This document shows positions 34,034 to 46,278 of a stretch of 64,000 nucleotides of DNA, one piece after another. Origin of the DNA: Xiphydria camelus (Eukaryota > Arthropoda > Insecta > Hymenoptera > Xiphydriidae); the NCBI GenBank assembly GCA_963678675.1, contig OY783195.1, positions 12,084,083 to 12,148,082 of the forward strand, given 5' to 3'. Numbering within the stretch: the first letter of the stretch is position 1; each line of letters begins with the position of its first letter. The notes beneath the pieces were generated by a model. That model did no database searches and was not told the origin of the DNA. It saw only the letters and a program-made list of their open reading frames with translations. The position numbers and the translations under genes are program-made.

Positions 34034-35756
34034 TCAGTTGGTTGAGTTTTTTTGCTCGGCATTGAAAGAATAACAAAATTCTTGCATTCGAACGACAAGA
34101 AAAGTTCTAATGAAATTGTAAAAAATGTGTAGCATGTTCTTTACAAGGGAATTAAATATGCAAGTAGGTTTCAACTTCTTCGATAATTTATCGAATATGT
34201 AAGGAGAATGGATATATTGCTGAAATTTTTCTTCCAAAAAAAGAACAAAGCGGTAAAGTTGCTTGTTCGGATGAATTAAAGGACCATTTGTTGATTTGTC
34301 AGCGAAATCAGCTTCAGGGAAATTCAAAGTTTCATCAATTAACAAAGCTTTTTTACAAAAAAGACAAGTCATCGCGTTCATTACTTGTTTTGTTAAAGTA
34401 GCCGTGACATAATACATCATACATTCATAAATTGCAGGCTCCGTACAGTCATGAGAAAATACGTCTTCCAGCTGCCCTTCATGCTCAATAATTTCATCAA
34501 GTTTGGCCTTCACTTTTTGAGATGATTCAAACTTCTTCGGATTTTTATAGAAATATTTTAATTCAGAAAGCGTAATGAGAGGTTCGCTAGGCTTAGTGCT
34601 TGTTATAGTGCAGAGGAGCTATAGTGCAATAAGTAGAAAGAATCTTGTAGATTTGAAGAAAGGTAGGTGTCGATGGATGATCATTGCTTCCTCCAGTTTG
34701 ACGAATAGAACCAAATAATTTCTAAATTTTAATTTAAAAAAAAAGGAAAAACCGAGTGAGACTCAAAATTTCAAATATGTTCAAATATACTCAATTCTGG
34801 TACTGGTTTCAGCGGATTTACATCGTGTGAGTTTGTAATATGAAATAAGATATTTCAAACAAAGCCACAAATACTAAAACCCAAAATAGATACGAAGAAT
34901 CAAACCTCCAAACTATCCTAGTTTAATCTGCCCGTAAGTTCATCGGGAAACCCGCAATCTTTTGTGAGATAATCAATTAGATTCAACGCGTGGAATGAAG
35001 TGTAACTCGATGACCTTGTGCTGTTTGTGGCGTCAGAAAAAAGTCCTTCGAAATTTTTCTATCTTCAACTTGTTTCTCCCAAAGGTCGAGTTTCGTGATA
35101 CTCTTCTGAATTATCTGTATTAACAAGAAATTTTTTAATTCCATTACTTAGTGAAATAAAAAAAATTCTGTACCTTATAATCCACATTTCCCGGTGACAC
35201 CCTTGTCCAGACATCAGTACGGTTTAGTGCGTTGAACATTTCTCTTGACTTTTTTCAAATCCTCAGTTATTGCACTTGGTAAACGCGGGACGTTTCTCCC
35301 ACTCAGTTTTTCAACTGATATTTGATTATCCAACACCACGTTGGAAGAGTTGGTTTCGGTGACTAGCAATATAAATGACGGGACTACTCCTGGTTTTAAC
35401 CGTGGAATTTTTAAACGACTCTGCAATTAGGGGTATAAATCAATGTATAATTGTTGAAAAAAAAAACAGAATAATACGAAAATATAAAGAGAAATAAAAT
35501 TTAAAAAAAATCACGTATCAACTCACCGTGCCCAGGATAGTTCCATCGGTTCCATCCGAATCCAGATGAACTTGTGTCCATTCCCAATCAGTTGGGTGCA
35601 AATGTTTTTCACACACTGCTCTTCCGGTAATTAATTTGTCACACTTCAAAGCTTCTTTCCATTTATTTACCGAATTTTTTGGCACCGTAAAAAATTATAT
35701 TTAACAGGATTACTTTTATACCCGGAATTACAATTTGGTACTGTACAACTCGACAT
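34034..35756 (-). pseudogene. P-type (THAP) transposase remnant
   Basis: Starts at 35756 (MSSCTVPNCNSGYKSNP) and continues VNKWKEALKCDKLITGRAVC and EKHLHPTDWEW, a THAP DNA-binding domain with the C-x4-C pair and the Trp. One base is missing in a T-run near 35695. An exon-end GTGAGT lies at 35526. A second block (35426-35214) follows an acceptor and ends in a stop. The C-terminal block 34513-34034 (MTCLFCKKALLIDE, GPLIHPNKQLYRFV) resembles the C-terminus of P/THAP9-type transposases. The catalytic middle is largely lost, so it is not active. Confidence 0.7.
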
Positions 35757-36441
35757 AATAGCAATGAATTAACTTAATACGAATTTAAAGACATGAAAGA
35801 CGGTTTATGATACATTTGTTTATAACTTTTTTCATGAAAAACCTCTAAATTTTATGTCTCATAAGCAGAAATAACGTCGTGGTTTTCGCCGGTGCTTTTG
35901 CTGCGTGAATATCCACCGGTAGTACATGCAGGGGGGAAAAATACAAATGGCGCGGGAGCAGGTGACTATCAGCGCCGCGTAGTAACAGCTTGAGTAACGT
36001 AGACAGTATACCGCATGTCCTATGGCCAACCGCGCAGGTGAGCTGCGACCTGAATTCTTGACTTCGGCAGTATTTATAGTACCTACAGTTAGAGTGGGCT
36101 TCAGACGAGTGCGCTGCATAAGAACGAAAAGTGTCGACTGCTCTTCTAATAGCTGTCAATTTGGGAGATCGAAGCGTTTCGTGTAACCTCAAAACCGTAA
36201 AGTTTTGAATTAGTAGTGAATAATTTGTAGAAAAGTGATGAGAAATAATCATAAATAATCTTCCGAATTGACAGCCATCGGGAAATTAGACGACGCTTTT
36301 CGCTCTTACGCTGCGTTCTTACGAAAAGTGTGAAACGTCTGATCTCCCGATGGCTATCAATTCGGGAGATCGAAGTCTAAGCTCGAAATCGTGAATCTGA
36401 ATAAATGGTAAGTAATGTTCAGAAGTGAGAGTTAACAATTA

Positions 36442-36899
36442 AGGTCGGGACATACATTACCGGACCGTGCCAGGGCCGGAGCACGGCCGAGTATCGTCCG
36501 TCGACCGGCGGACGATCTGTCCAATAGAATCAAATGCTTTTGTTCTCACTTTACCGGGCCGTGACCGGGCGTCGCCAACGGACCGTCACCGGGCCAGGCC
36601 AGTTAGTTCAGTTTTACTTTTTCACGGAGACGGTCCGGCCGCGCTTCTCGTGTTTCCGTAATTTACGTGTTTTAGTGCCTAGCAACGTAGCAGTTTCCAA
36701 GACAACTGACGACTGACGGACATGTGTTATTCGTAGATACACGCGCCGTGCATGGGTTCTGACCATTTCTTCCCCTTCGGCCGTATTCGACCCTGGTACG
36801 GCCCGGTAATGTATGTCTCACCCTTTAACGTGCCGTGCCAGGGTCGAATGACGGCCGTGTCTCGGCCCTGGCACGGCCCGGTAATGTATGTCCCGACCT
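36442..36899. mobile_element. Harbinger-type MITE, copy 2
   Basis: AGGTCGGGACATACATTACC ... GGTAATGTATGTCCCGACCT; the same element as 14757-15213 in inverted orientation. Flanks TTA and TCA (one mismatch). Inserted in the P-like element. Confidence 0.8.
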
Positions 36900-37329
36900 T
36901 CATTCGGGTTTTTTCGATGTCCAACCGAATTACACGCCTCATGCCTATTTGTTTCAGAAATTATTTCCGCGCTAGCACTGCGCGTGTCTAGGAAGTAGTT
37001 TTACGAAGTGGCGTGAGCGATACCTAAGGTGCCACAATTCGGAAGATTATTTATGATTATTTCTCATCACTTCTACAAATTATTCACTACTAATTTAAAA
37101 CTTTACGATTTTGAGGTTACACGAAACGCTTCGATCTCCCGAATTGACAGCTATTAGAAGAGCAGTCGACACTTTTCATTCTTATGCAGCGCACTCATCT
37201 GAAGCCCACTCTAACTGTACCATAAATACTGCCGAAGTCAAGAATTCAGGTCGCAGCTCACCTGCGCGGTTGGCCATAGGACATTCGGTATAAAGAGAAT
37301 AGGTGTAGTGTCAGGGGGCTGGTACCGAT

Positions 37330-38216
37330 ACTCATGGGTAACAATCCCAACATAACACTGTTACGGTATGCCATCATTTTATCTTAATATTGTCGGCATT
37401 GATATACTTCTCGTATCAGTACACGTTACCATAATGCTAGCCTTAATAAGCTACACCTTCAATGAATATCAAAATGTTGGTGTACAGCTGGTCTTATTAT
37501 GGTATATTACCAACGAGTGAAACTGTTTACGGGATTGCAAACTATGCACGTCGTGTTCCTCTGTATTGATTTTTGAGTTATAGGTACTGTACTATAAGAC
37601 ACTGTAATTTTTATAATTCGTAATCTATTTATTTTCGATACCAAATTATGAAAAAATAATGTTTGATGTACATATAAAAGCGATATTTGCGAAAATGGAA
37701 GTTTTAATATTATTCGTCGAATTTTATCACTAGTTAGTGTATGTAAATTAATCATCTCAATTGCCTTACATTAACGTATTGTATTTGGAGAAAATATAAT
37801 TGATTTAACTTTGTAAAATAGGCAGTAATATGCGATAGTCCAAACGAGAACAAACAGTAGTTGTTTCAGAACACTTTTTACTGAATGTAAATTCTTGTAT
37901 ATAAGGACCTATTTAATCCTATCCTAATTTATCATAAAATAGGTTGGTATATATTGTAGACTTAACAATTATATACAGTTACCTTATTTCATTCCTCTCG
38001 GAGCAGTATAGACACGTTGGAAGTTTAAATCGCGCCGTTTGAACTCTTCGCTGTATTTCGCTTCAGCACAAAACTATAATTGGGTCGGCAATTTCGCTAT
38101 ACGTGCGTAAAGTTCACACATTAAGCTCCATTTTGACCTTTGATTTAATATCTTAATCAAGAGCCCCGATAGAGGCTCGCACCAAGGACTAAAAACGTAG
38201 CGCCCGGCACGAGGCT
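37330..38216. other. Intergenic, no gene seen
   Basis: AT-rich sequence without a recognisable element or reading frame. Confidence 0.4.
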
Positions 38217-38918
38217 AATTATACTCCGCATTATAGTTTATACTTGTAATGAGGTCTCTATTTCTGTGTAACTAAGATGTTTTCAATTTCGAAACTATTT
38301 ACGCAATAAACTTTCAATTAAACTTAGGCAGAATCAAATCTACGAACGGATTGAGAGATATAAGCGTTCAAATAAAAGCGTTGTTAATATTTAAGGAATC
38401 GTTTTTTCGTCGTCTTCGTCATATGAGGGGAAACTCCATTCTGATTTCAGAAGCTTCTTCCGGTCACTACTCCGCTAGACGGTAGGTACTATATCGTCAT
38501 ATATATCGAGGTGAATATAATGCTCAAATTGCCATGGATATGGTTGATTATTATTGCATCGTAATAATTATAAGCCAATTATACTCCGCATATAGTTTAT
38601 ACTTGTAATGAGGTCTCTATTTCTGAGTAACTAAGATGTTTTCAATTTCGAAACTATTTACGCAGTCCACTTTCAATTAAACTTATGCAGAATCTAATCT
38701 ACGAACGGATTAAGAGATATAAGCGTTCAAATATAAGCGTCGTTAATATTTAAGGAATAGTTTTTTCGTCGTCTTCGTCATATATGAGGGGAACTTCATG
38801 CTGATTTCAAAAGTTTCTTTCGGTCACCATTCCGCTAGATAGTATTATATCGTCATATATATCGATGTGAATATAATGCTCAAATTGCCATGGATATGGT
38901 TGATTATTATTACATCGT
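38217..38918. repeat. Direct duplication of 360 bp
   Basis: 38217-38576 is repeated at 38577-about 38918 (start AATTATACTCCGCA, end ATGGTTGATTATTATT). A 62-codon frame (38890-39078) starts at the end of the second copy; I do not recognise it. Confidence 0.8.
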
Positions 38919-39214
38919 ACTTAATAACATTCGAATTTTGAGACATGATGATATTACCAAACAAAGTGAAATGATAATACAGTCCTACATTGAATCTGGA
39001 TTAAGACCCAGACCAAGTAATTCTTGTAGATTGTTTAACGCTGAAAACGATTCCGTATGTAAAATTTGGCTATCATAAAAGATTTTTTAGAAAAGAGGAA
39101 TTGAATGTCGCAAAAACGGTGTTTTTTGTGCAATATTCGGGTGGAAATATTTTTAATACTATACGTCATAGGCTAGTTTTGACTACGAGACTGTATTCAG
39201 CGTTAAATTATATA

Positions 39215-40473
39215 CAGGGTGTTCAAAAAGTTCCGGTACGGCTGATTATCTCAGCAAGAAATCATTTTAGAGAAAAATGTTTAATACAAAACTTAGGATT
39301 TTTCCCTGGCTACCCAATGGTCATATTGGATTTGACCTTGACAATAACTTTCAAGGTCATATTAAGGTCAAATTGATTTTTTAAAATGGGAACCCCTATT
39401 TTTGATACCGGAAATGAAAAGAGCGGGAAATTTCACGTTCAAGTATGTCCTTGACTATTTTTTTCATGTGACCTTTATGGTCAGCGGAGGTCAAATTGGG
39501 GTTAAGTACAGTTCGGCTTCGTACCATGAAAGCTATGGGCCCTAGAAAAATTCTTTTTGATAGTAGGGTTTAGGATTTTTCCATGGATATTTTCGGGGTT
39601 GCTGTCTATGGGTCTGAAGTTAGATGTAAGAAATTCAAAATGGCTAATTCAAAATGGCATATCCAATATAATGCGGACGAAAACTTAAACATCATTCTGT
39701 ACGGAAGTACGCACTAAGGGGTTTTCGAGGTCACTCATTGCGAGTCTGATGTCAGGTGTAAGACTTTCAAAATGGCCTATCCAAAATCGCGGACGAAAAC
39801 AAACGATATGCAGCTGCATGAAAGTTGGCACTAAAGGGTTTTCCGGGTCAGTGATTGTGAACTTGATGTCAGATGTAGGAAATTCAAAATGGCCGATCAA
39901 AAATGGCGGATCCAACATGGCGGACGAAAATTTAAGAAATATGAAGCTGCATTAAGGTTGGCACTAAGGGGTTTTTCGTGTAACTGATTTGGAATATGAT
40001 GTCAGATGTAAGAAATTCCAAATGAAGGTCATGATCAAGGTCAAATCCAATATCACCATTGTATAGCCACGGAAAAATCCTAAACCCTACTATCAAAAAG
40101 AATTTTTCTAGGGCCCATAGCTTTCATAGTACAAAGCCGAACTGTACTTGACCTCAATTTGACCAACGCTGACCATAAGGTCACATGAAAAAAATGGTCA
40201 AGGACCATTTGAACGTGAACATGAACACGAACTATTTGAACACATATTTGAACGTGAAATTCCCCGCTCTTTTCATTTCCGGTATCAAAAATAGGGTTCC
40301 CATTTAAAAAAATCAATTTGACCTTAATATGACCTTCAAGGTCATGGTCAAGGTCAAATCCAATATGACCATTGGGTAGCTAGGGAAAAACCCTGAAAGT
40401 TTCGTAAACATTTTTCTCTAAAATGATTTCCCACTGAGATAATCAGCCGTACTGGGACTTTTTGAACACCCTG
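39215..40473. mobile_element. LIR element with CAGGGTGTTCAAAAAG ends
   Basis: Ends CAGGGTGTTCAAAAAGTTCC and its complement, flanked by TA (39213-39214 and 40474-40475). The arms carry TTGACCTTGAC / TCAAGGTCA motifs. The middle holds tandem units (GATGTCAGATGTAAG, AAAATGGCGGATCCAA, GGCGGACGAAAA) related to those at 26.9-27.7 kb. No coding relic. Confidence 0.8.
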
Positions 40474-40475
40474 TA

Positions 40476-41149
40476 TAAGAAACGCGTAATCCAGTTTTTG
40501 ATACGCTACGAATCTCCAACAAATAGTACAAAGTTCACGATGGTGTTCGCAATGAAAACGACCTAACATGACCAAGGACCTAACACTGCGTCGTTTCCGA
40601 TTTCGATGTTACTTCATTAAGACCCGACACCGGTAGTCTACGTTCCATCTATCGGATACGCGGTTCAAATTCCTAGAACGGGGGACACGTGCAGCGATAT
40701 TACAAAGCTTGTAGCCGTTCATAGCCGTAGACAGATTTTATAAATTGCAGGTGCAGCAACGGGCATTCCTATATTGTAGCCGATTGTAGCCTGCATTCTA
40801 ACAAGAGTGGACAAAGCCGCTCTGCGCGAGCGAGGTCACCGCAGCGATATGTTGCCAAGCACTGATGAAAAGTAATACAGTATGCCCTCGTTAATTTGAA
40901 CTTAGATAATACGAACACCCTGTTAACCAGAACAAAACGCGAAACCTCGGGTATAGGAATGTCATCGCTTAAATCTCAAATAACACGAATTTTATTAACA
41001 TGAGCACTCAATTTTTCCCCTTTTCAAGTTCGTATTAATGAGAAGGTCGATTGGCACAATCGATTCAGGCTTTAAATGCGATGCAAATAAAAATCCTAGC
41101 GCGATATCAATGCACGGGCCCCTTAGTACTACATTGCTCCTTATTAAGG
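40476..41149. other. Intergenic, no gene seen
   Basis: Moderately GC-mixed unique-looking sequence; no recognisable frame or repeat. Confidence 0.35.
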
Positions 41150-41755
41150 TCCAGCGCCCACGGTGTGACTGTTTTGGGACAAAGATTGTAAACTAGTTTA
41201 CCCTACAACCAGTTTACAACCAAAATGAAACTTCGGCGCGCACACGGATGCGACTCATTGTGAATCAGTTTTAATCAGTTGGTGTAGCAGTGCAGCTAAA
41301 TTTTCACAATGTCAAATTCTGAATATTCAGAATCAGATGAGAAAGACATCATTGACTATTATCAATACTGCACAGGACACAGAAGGAGTACTGGGTCCAT
41401 CCATACATAAGGGAAAATTTGAATTCTAGGCTGTTCGTAGAAGCAGAAGAACTGTCTCAGACAGATAGAAAGCTTATAGCTTTTTATCGAATGTCGAAAG
41501 AATCTTGTACCCGAAATATACCGCTAAGCGCGCGTGCTGACGGTGAGCAGCTTGAGATTTGGGGCAACTTTAAACTTCAACGCAACTGCGACCGCGGGAA
41601 CATGGTTACGTACAACCGATTTGTGACGATTGCAAACTAGTTTCATTCGAATCGACTCGTGTGCGACTCAACACTTCTATACGCTGCCGAGGTTAGAAGA
41701 CAGTTGCAAGCTCAATTGATTTGCAACCTTTGTCTCAAAACATACCGTATATTTG
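41150..41755 (+). mobile_element. PIF/Harbinger-derived short element
   Basis: The left end (GGTCCAGCGCCCACGGTGTG, GTTTTGGGACAAAGATTG) is matched loosely in inverted form at the right (CAACCTTTGTCTCAAAAC). It encloses the N-terminal transposase remnant below. Confidence 0.55.
41309..41640 (+). pseudogene. Harbinger transposase N-terminus, truncated
   Basis: ATG then MSNSEYSESDEKD, an acidic start; after a frameshift near 41390 it reads RYWVHPYIREN, then FVEAEELSQ and IAFYRMSKESC. This is the RYWVHP ... F-RMS pattern of HARBI1/PIF nucleases. The catalytic domain is absent. Confidence 0.7.
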
Positions 41756-42622
41756 TCTCAATACATAACGTAAACAACTCAGAACGTGATCAATTAGTAA
41801 TTTATAAGACGTGGATAATTCCTTTAGTTTGGACAATTTACGTGTTATGTGAATGACAGCGTGCCCGCTAACAGTCACGAGTGTGCTGAGTGATCGGTGT
41901 AAATGACATTAATTATGGAGGAATTAATTGGCTTTTGTAAATCTGGTCTATGGCTGTTGAATGGAAAGGTTGACAGATCGTACTTGGCCGAACTCTGATT
42001 ATTATTTTTTTTTCTGTTTACATACTTTTCCCACCTAAGCTTAGCACTCAGTATCTGTGTCCATTCTCTACACTGTTAAGATAATGATATAATACGTTTT
42101 ATTATTGCAAAGTTATCCACATCCTAAATATCGAATCATATTCAAGATGGCGGACTACTGGTGTCGGGCCTTAAGCTTTCTTCATATCTAGTTTCGTGTC
42201 CGAAATAGCCGAGTTATTTCACTTTAGGAATTAAACAACTTTTGTAATTAAGTTTTCCTCGTATCTAGTTTCGTTTTCGAAACAGCATTCAGAGTGCCAA
42301 ATTTTGGAAGAGTGAATGCACACCCTTAAACCAAAATTTTACGTCTATAAAAAGATGAAGGGTTCGTCTTAAGATTACAATGGTGGGCAGAATATTTATT
42401 GGCAAAGTTAGTGAATATGCACTGAAAGAACGTCGAAGTAGCATTTTAATTCATTAGCTTTTCTTCCAGGTACACCAGACCCTTATTGACCAGCTTGATA
42501 ATCAGAGTAACACTTGGTAGGTACTTGGTAATACATTCGGATATCAGTGCTTTATTTGTGAAACGAAATACGGCGTGCAACTGTCGTTGGCATAATTTAT
42601 AGCAAATACATTTTTCAAGGTA

Positions 42623-43167
42623 TAGGGTGAGCCAAAAATATCTGATGGTTTTCGTAAGGGCTTGGCGAGAAGAGAGGGCGTCGAAGGAAGGGGCGAGAGT
42701 AGTCATTGAACTCAATATGGCTTGCCATTTCAGTCACCATGGAGCAGTGGAGTGTGGCACATCGCGCGTTTGTTGTGGAAAGATTTTTTAAAAACAACGA
42801 ATCGGTCGTGCTAACCCAGCGTGCATGGGGACATCGTAAATCCAAAGTTTTTATTGATAAACCCCGCAATTTGGATGAGCTAAAGGCAGTTATTGTTCAT
42901 GAAATAGGAGCAATACCAATGAACATGCTACAGAACGTGATGGGAAACTTCAGTACCCGACTGCAGCTATGCAATGCATTGATGGAAGGGGAGGACATTT
43001 GCCAGAGGTGGTTTTTCACACTTAAATTATGTTGGATACGATTTCTTTTGTAAAGAATTCAAAATGGAAAAACATCTAAAATTAAATAGTGAAAAGTTAT
43101 CTTTTTTCTGAAACAATAAAAGTTTTATTAAACTTTCAAAACCGTCTAATATTTTTGCCGCACCCTG
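42623..43167 (+). mobile_element. Internally deleted Tc1/mariner-like element
   Basis: Ends TAGGGTGAGCCAAAAATATC and (complement) CAGGGTGCGGCAAAAATATT, flanked by TA (42621-42622 and 43168-43169). Only the two ends of the transposase remain. Confidence 0.75.
42739..43053 (+). pseudogene. Deleted Tc1/mariner-like transposase
   Basis: Begins MEQWSVAHRAFVVERFFKNN (an HTH-type N-terminus) and passes directly to the C-terminal block KPRNLDELKAVIVHEIGAIP ... MLQNVMGNFSTRLQLC. The whole DDE core is missing. The C-terminal block is related to the one duplicated in the palindrome at 60854-61433. Confidence 0.7.
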
Positions 43168-43169
43168 TA

Positions 43170-44329
43170 CTTTCTTTAGGGAGAGAGGAAGGGGAAAGGA
43201 TACGATGTTCAGTTTATGTTTGGATCTTTGTCGACACAAGTTTTAGTGGTAGGTACTTAGCGTTGGAAGATATTCACGATTGAAGAGTACGATGAAAACA
43301 CAATTTTTTAACTGGTAGGTATACCTTATTCTTACCAGATTTCACTCCAGTTCTGGTTAAAATTAGGCATACCTACTTCATTACAGAGTTTCATCACTGG
43401 CTTTTGCCGATTCCGCTTAACCTCTCCTATCCACCATGACTAATAAACGATGACTCTCTCTCTCGCCTACGTTATGTTTGCTATATCGCAGGTCTAACAA
43501 GGGGAGGGCTCGACCCATGGGACACCGATTTGAACGGCGTTTTGGTTAAACGGTAGCCAAAAGGGTCACAAACAACCCTCTAAAGCGATTGCTGCCAATG
43601 CGGCTTCGTTTATTTATAAACAGTATTTTAGTTTTTACGCTGCCGGACCGGACGATAATGGTCTGATTTTAAAAAACAGTTTCCACAGCGGTGCGGTGGC
43701 GCAGTGATTAAGGGTAAGTTACCTACAGGGGGGGGTTACCTACAGTCACGAGCTTGCTCCAGACCTCATTTTTCACATTTTTTTTCTCTGAAAGTATGAG
43801 ATAGATTGAAACAACTATTTGTACATTCAAATACTTTATTCTTAAACTTTTTTCGTGAATTTTTATGAACATAAATAATAAAAAATGGCGGAGTTATAGC
43901 CTGTCGCCGGGAGCACGTTCTCGCGGTATGGATGCGTGGTGGACACGATTTCTCGATAACCGTTTATCTGAAACAAACAAACAAAATTGCGCTTTATTCT
44001 ACATTGAATGGACTAGTGATTGAATGTAGGAAATTAACTTATGGTGATTCTCGACACAAAATGGCGACCGTGTGAAGAAAAGAGCTGTTATTTGGCCTAA
44101 AATTTAGCCCTTTTAACCTGCGAAAAAAATAGTAATTTTTTGATCAGAAATTAAAATCCTACGTTCAATCACGAGACAATATTATCGTCAACAATTCCCC
44201 AAAATTTAATTAAAATCCGTTGAGAAGTTTGTCTGTAATCCTGTCCACCGATTTGAAAAATGTTTCGAGAAAAACGCGTTTAAAGTTTCGGAATGACATA
44301 AAATGTACATAACATTCATAAAAATAGAC
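43170..44329. other. No gene seen
   Basis: Contains CTCTCCTATCCACCATGACT near 43430, similar to a stretch near 17605, so part of it is a dispersed repeat. A GTGGCGCAGTGATTAAGG near 43695 resembles a tRNA A-box without a B-box. Confidence 0.4.
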
Positions 44330-46072
44330 TTACACCGAGTCATCTATTCCAGGACCATAAAGTAATCCCTCTGCATCCATAGCAGCTTCTAGCGTGGTTA
44401 TTCGCTTCTGTCTTCGATGCATTCTTTCCTCCCGCGTAGCGGCGTGCGCGCGCTGTTCGGCCAAGGAGATCCTGTCTCCGTCCTTCTCTACAGCAAAACC
44501 GTGCAAATTTGGGCCACAATGTATACCCATTTCCTCAAATATCATCAGTATACTGAAGAAACCTTCATTAAATAAACAAGCTGCTATGTAAGAAGAAAAT
44601 TGTACGATAGTACAGCTGGCTGGAAGGATTTTAGGGCAGATTTTCCAAATGAGTTGATTGTAACTCTCATTATTATTTTGAGTGAAACCACCCACACAGC
44701 GTTCAAGTAATTCTTTCTTACTTAAGTCTGTGTAAATTGGTTTAATAGCTTTGGCCACTTCATCGGGAAGTCGTTGATAATCGTGCTCGAATAAATCCGA
44801 TTCACCATTAGCGGCCGCGCACTGCCAACAACACCAAGAGTCGCGTCCCACTGGACATTTGTTGTGTTTGTAGTTATAATGGTCAAACGTGGCCCAAATT
44901 GCATTTGTCATTTTTCAGCCGGATCGCAGTTTCGTCTAATTACCAATCCATAATAAACAGCCAATTTTTCGATAAGTTTGCCAATCAATTTACCGAGTCC
45001 GCCGAGAGTCCACGTGTATTTTTTTTACACACACATAATCGGGTGCCCATTCTCTTTTGAACGTGCCCAATACATTCCTTTTTTGTAATAACTATTTCAG
45101 GACCGTAAGGATAAGCATCGCGAACATTTGAGTACGTTTTGGAGTCCCCATCGCCGATGTAGTTCACGTATTTAACATCGTACTTTTCTTCAGAACGTTA
45201 GAACATTTCAGTTATAGCTGTGACTTCCATTTTACCTGCTGAACCTTCATGATTGATTGAATATTCTTCTTTATGAGTTTCCATATACTCTTCGTAACCT
45301 GCTGTATCTGTGTTGTCCTTCCAAACTTCGCACATTTTGCAGTATGAACTTTTCACGAGAACATCGAGAACTTTTCCACTATAATAGCCAATTTTTGATG
45401 CAACGCCATAAAGAGACGTAAAGCCGCGCTTTTGCCACGTACCATCAGCTGAGACAGTTAGTTCATTTTCATTTTCGGACTTCGTTGCTTCAGCGGTTTC
45501 TTCTCTTTCTTCTTTCGCTGCCCTCTGAAATAATTTTTCCGCCACTGCCTTTACCGATGTTAACATGCGCTTCATGAGAAGGTTATAAGTTGAATAATTA
45601 AAACATTTTGGCATATCCATGAAACCACAAAACTTTACACATCCTTCATAGCCAAGTCCCAGTAGTCTCATTGTGAATATAAAACGTCTATATTGATTTA
45701 CTAACTGTGTCCAATAAAAGAACAAGACGGAATGGATACAATCGGACAGTTATCACAAATCACTGTAATTTTAAAACCAAGTCCACGTGTACTAGCAGTT
45801 TGAAATTTAACATTTCCGTTATACTGTCGACATTTTACTAATTCACATATTGCTGCAAAAACAGTTATAAAATTGATGATTCGATATTGAATCGAATCAT
45901 CTTGCGCCACAATCATTTCCTTTTGATCCTTCAGTTTTTTCGCCGACGCACTGAATACACTTTCCTCGGTTTCTGCTGTTTGCGGATTAAAACTTTGTTT
46001 TCTTTTTCGCGGCCAATCTTTACGTTGTTGTCCTTTATCGCGTGCCTGTCGACTTGTTTTATGTGGATTCAT
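44330..46072 (-). pseudogene. Mutator-like transposase, frameshifted
   Basis: Read from 46072 down to 44330 in four blocks. Landmarks in order: a basic N-terminus (MNPHKTSRQARDKGQQRK), VSADGTWQKRGFTSLYG near 45440, NHEGSAGKMEV near 45240, MNYIGDGDSKTYSNV at 45167, KKECIGHVQKRMG near 45065, DHYNYKHNKCP near 44870 and GGFTQNNNESYNQL near 44680. This order is typical of the animal Mutator-like family; the Asp in ADGTW, the Asp in GDGDSK and the Glu in NNNES are the likely catalytic triad (inference from the family). The frame breaks at about 45710, 45197 and 44915. No terminal repeats were identified. Confidence 0.85.
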
Positions 46073-46278
46073 CGTTTATATACTCAATTTTATACAGGAA
46101 AGCAAAGTTTGACACGTAGCGTCCGTAACAGTTCACGACTCGTAAACCACTGATACAACGGCATTTCTATTCCTAATTGTACGAAAATATTTCTTAAAAT
46201 AATTGAATGATAGATAATATATAATACGCGTACTTCACCTTTTAAATAGGTCGGCAGGCTAACGGGAATAATAGACTA

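Larger units (their letters stand above)
33745..37321 (-). mobile_element. P-like element with 8-bp duplication
   Basis: Ends CAGCCCCCTGACATTACC and (complement) CAGCCCCCTGACACTAC. Flanks GTACCGGT (33737-33744) and GTACCGAT (37322-37329) form an 8-bp duplication with one mismatch, the size made by P elements. It carries minus-strand THAP and transposase remnants, a large subterminal inverted repeat (36007-36271 with 37034-37292), and a Harbinger-type MITE. Confidence 0.8.

Noticed and set aside
43689..43770. tRNA-like A-box (GTGGCGCAGTGATTAAGG)
   Set aside because: No B-box and no cloverleaf; the following sequence is a short duplication of GGTTACCTACAG.
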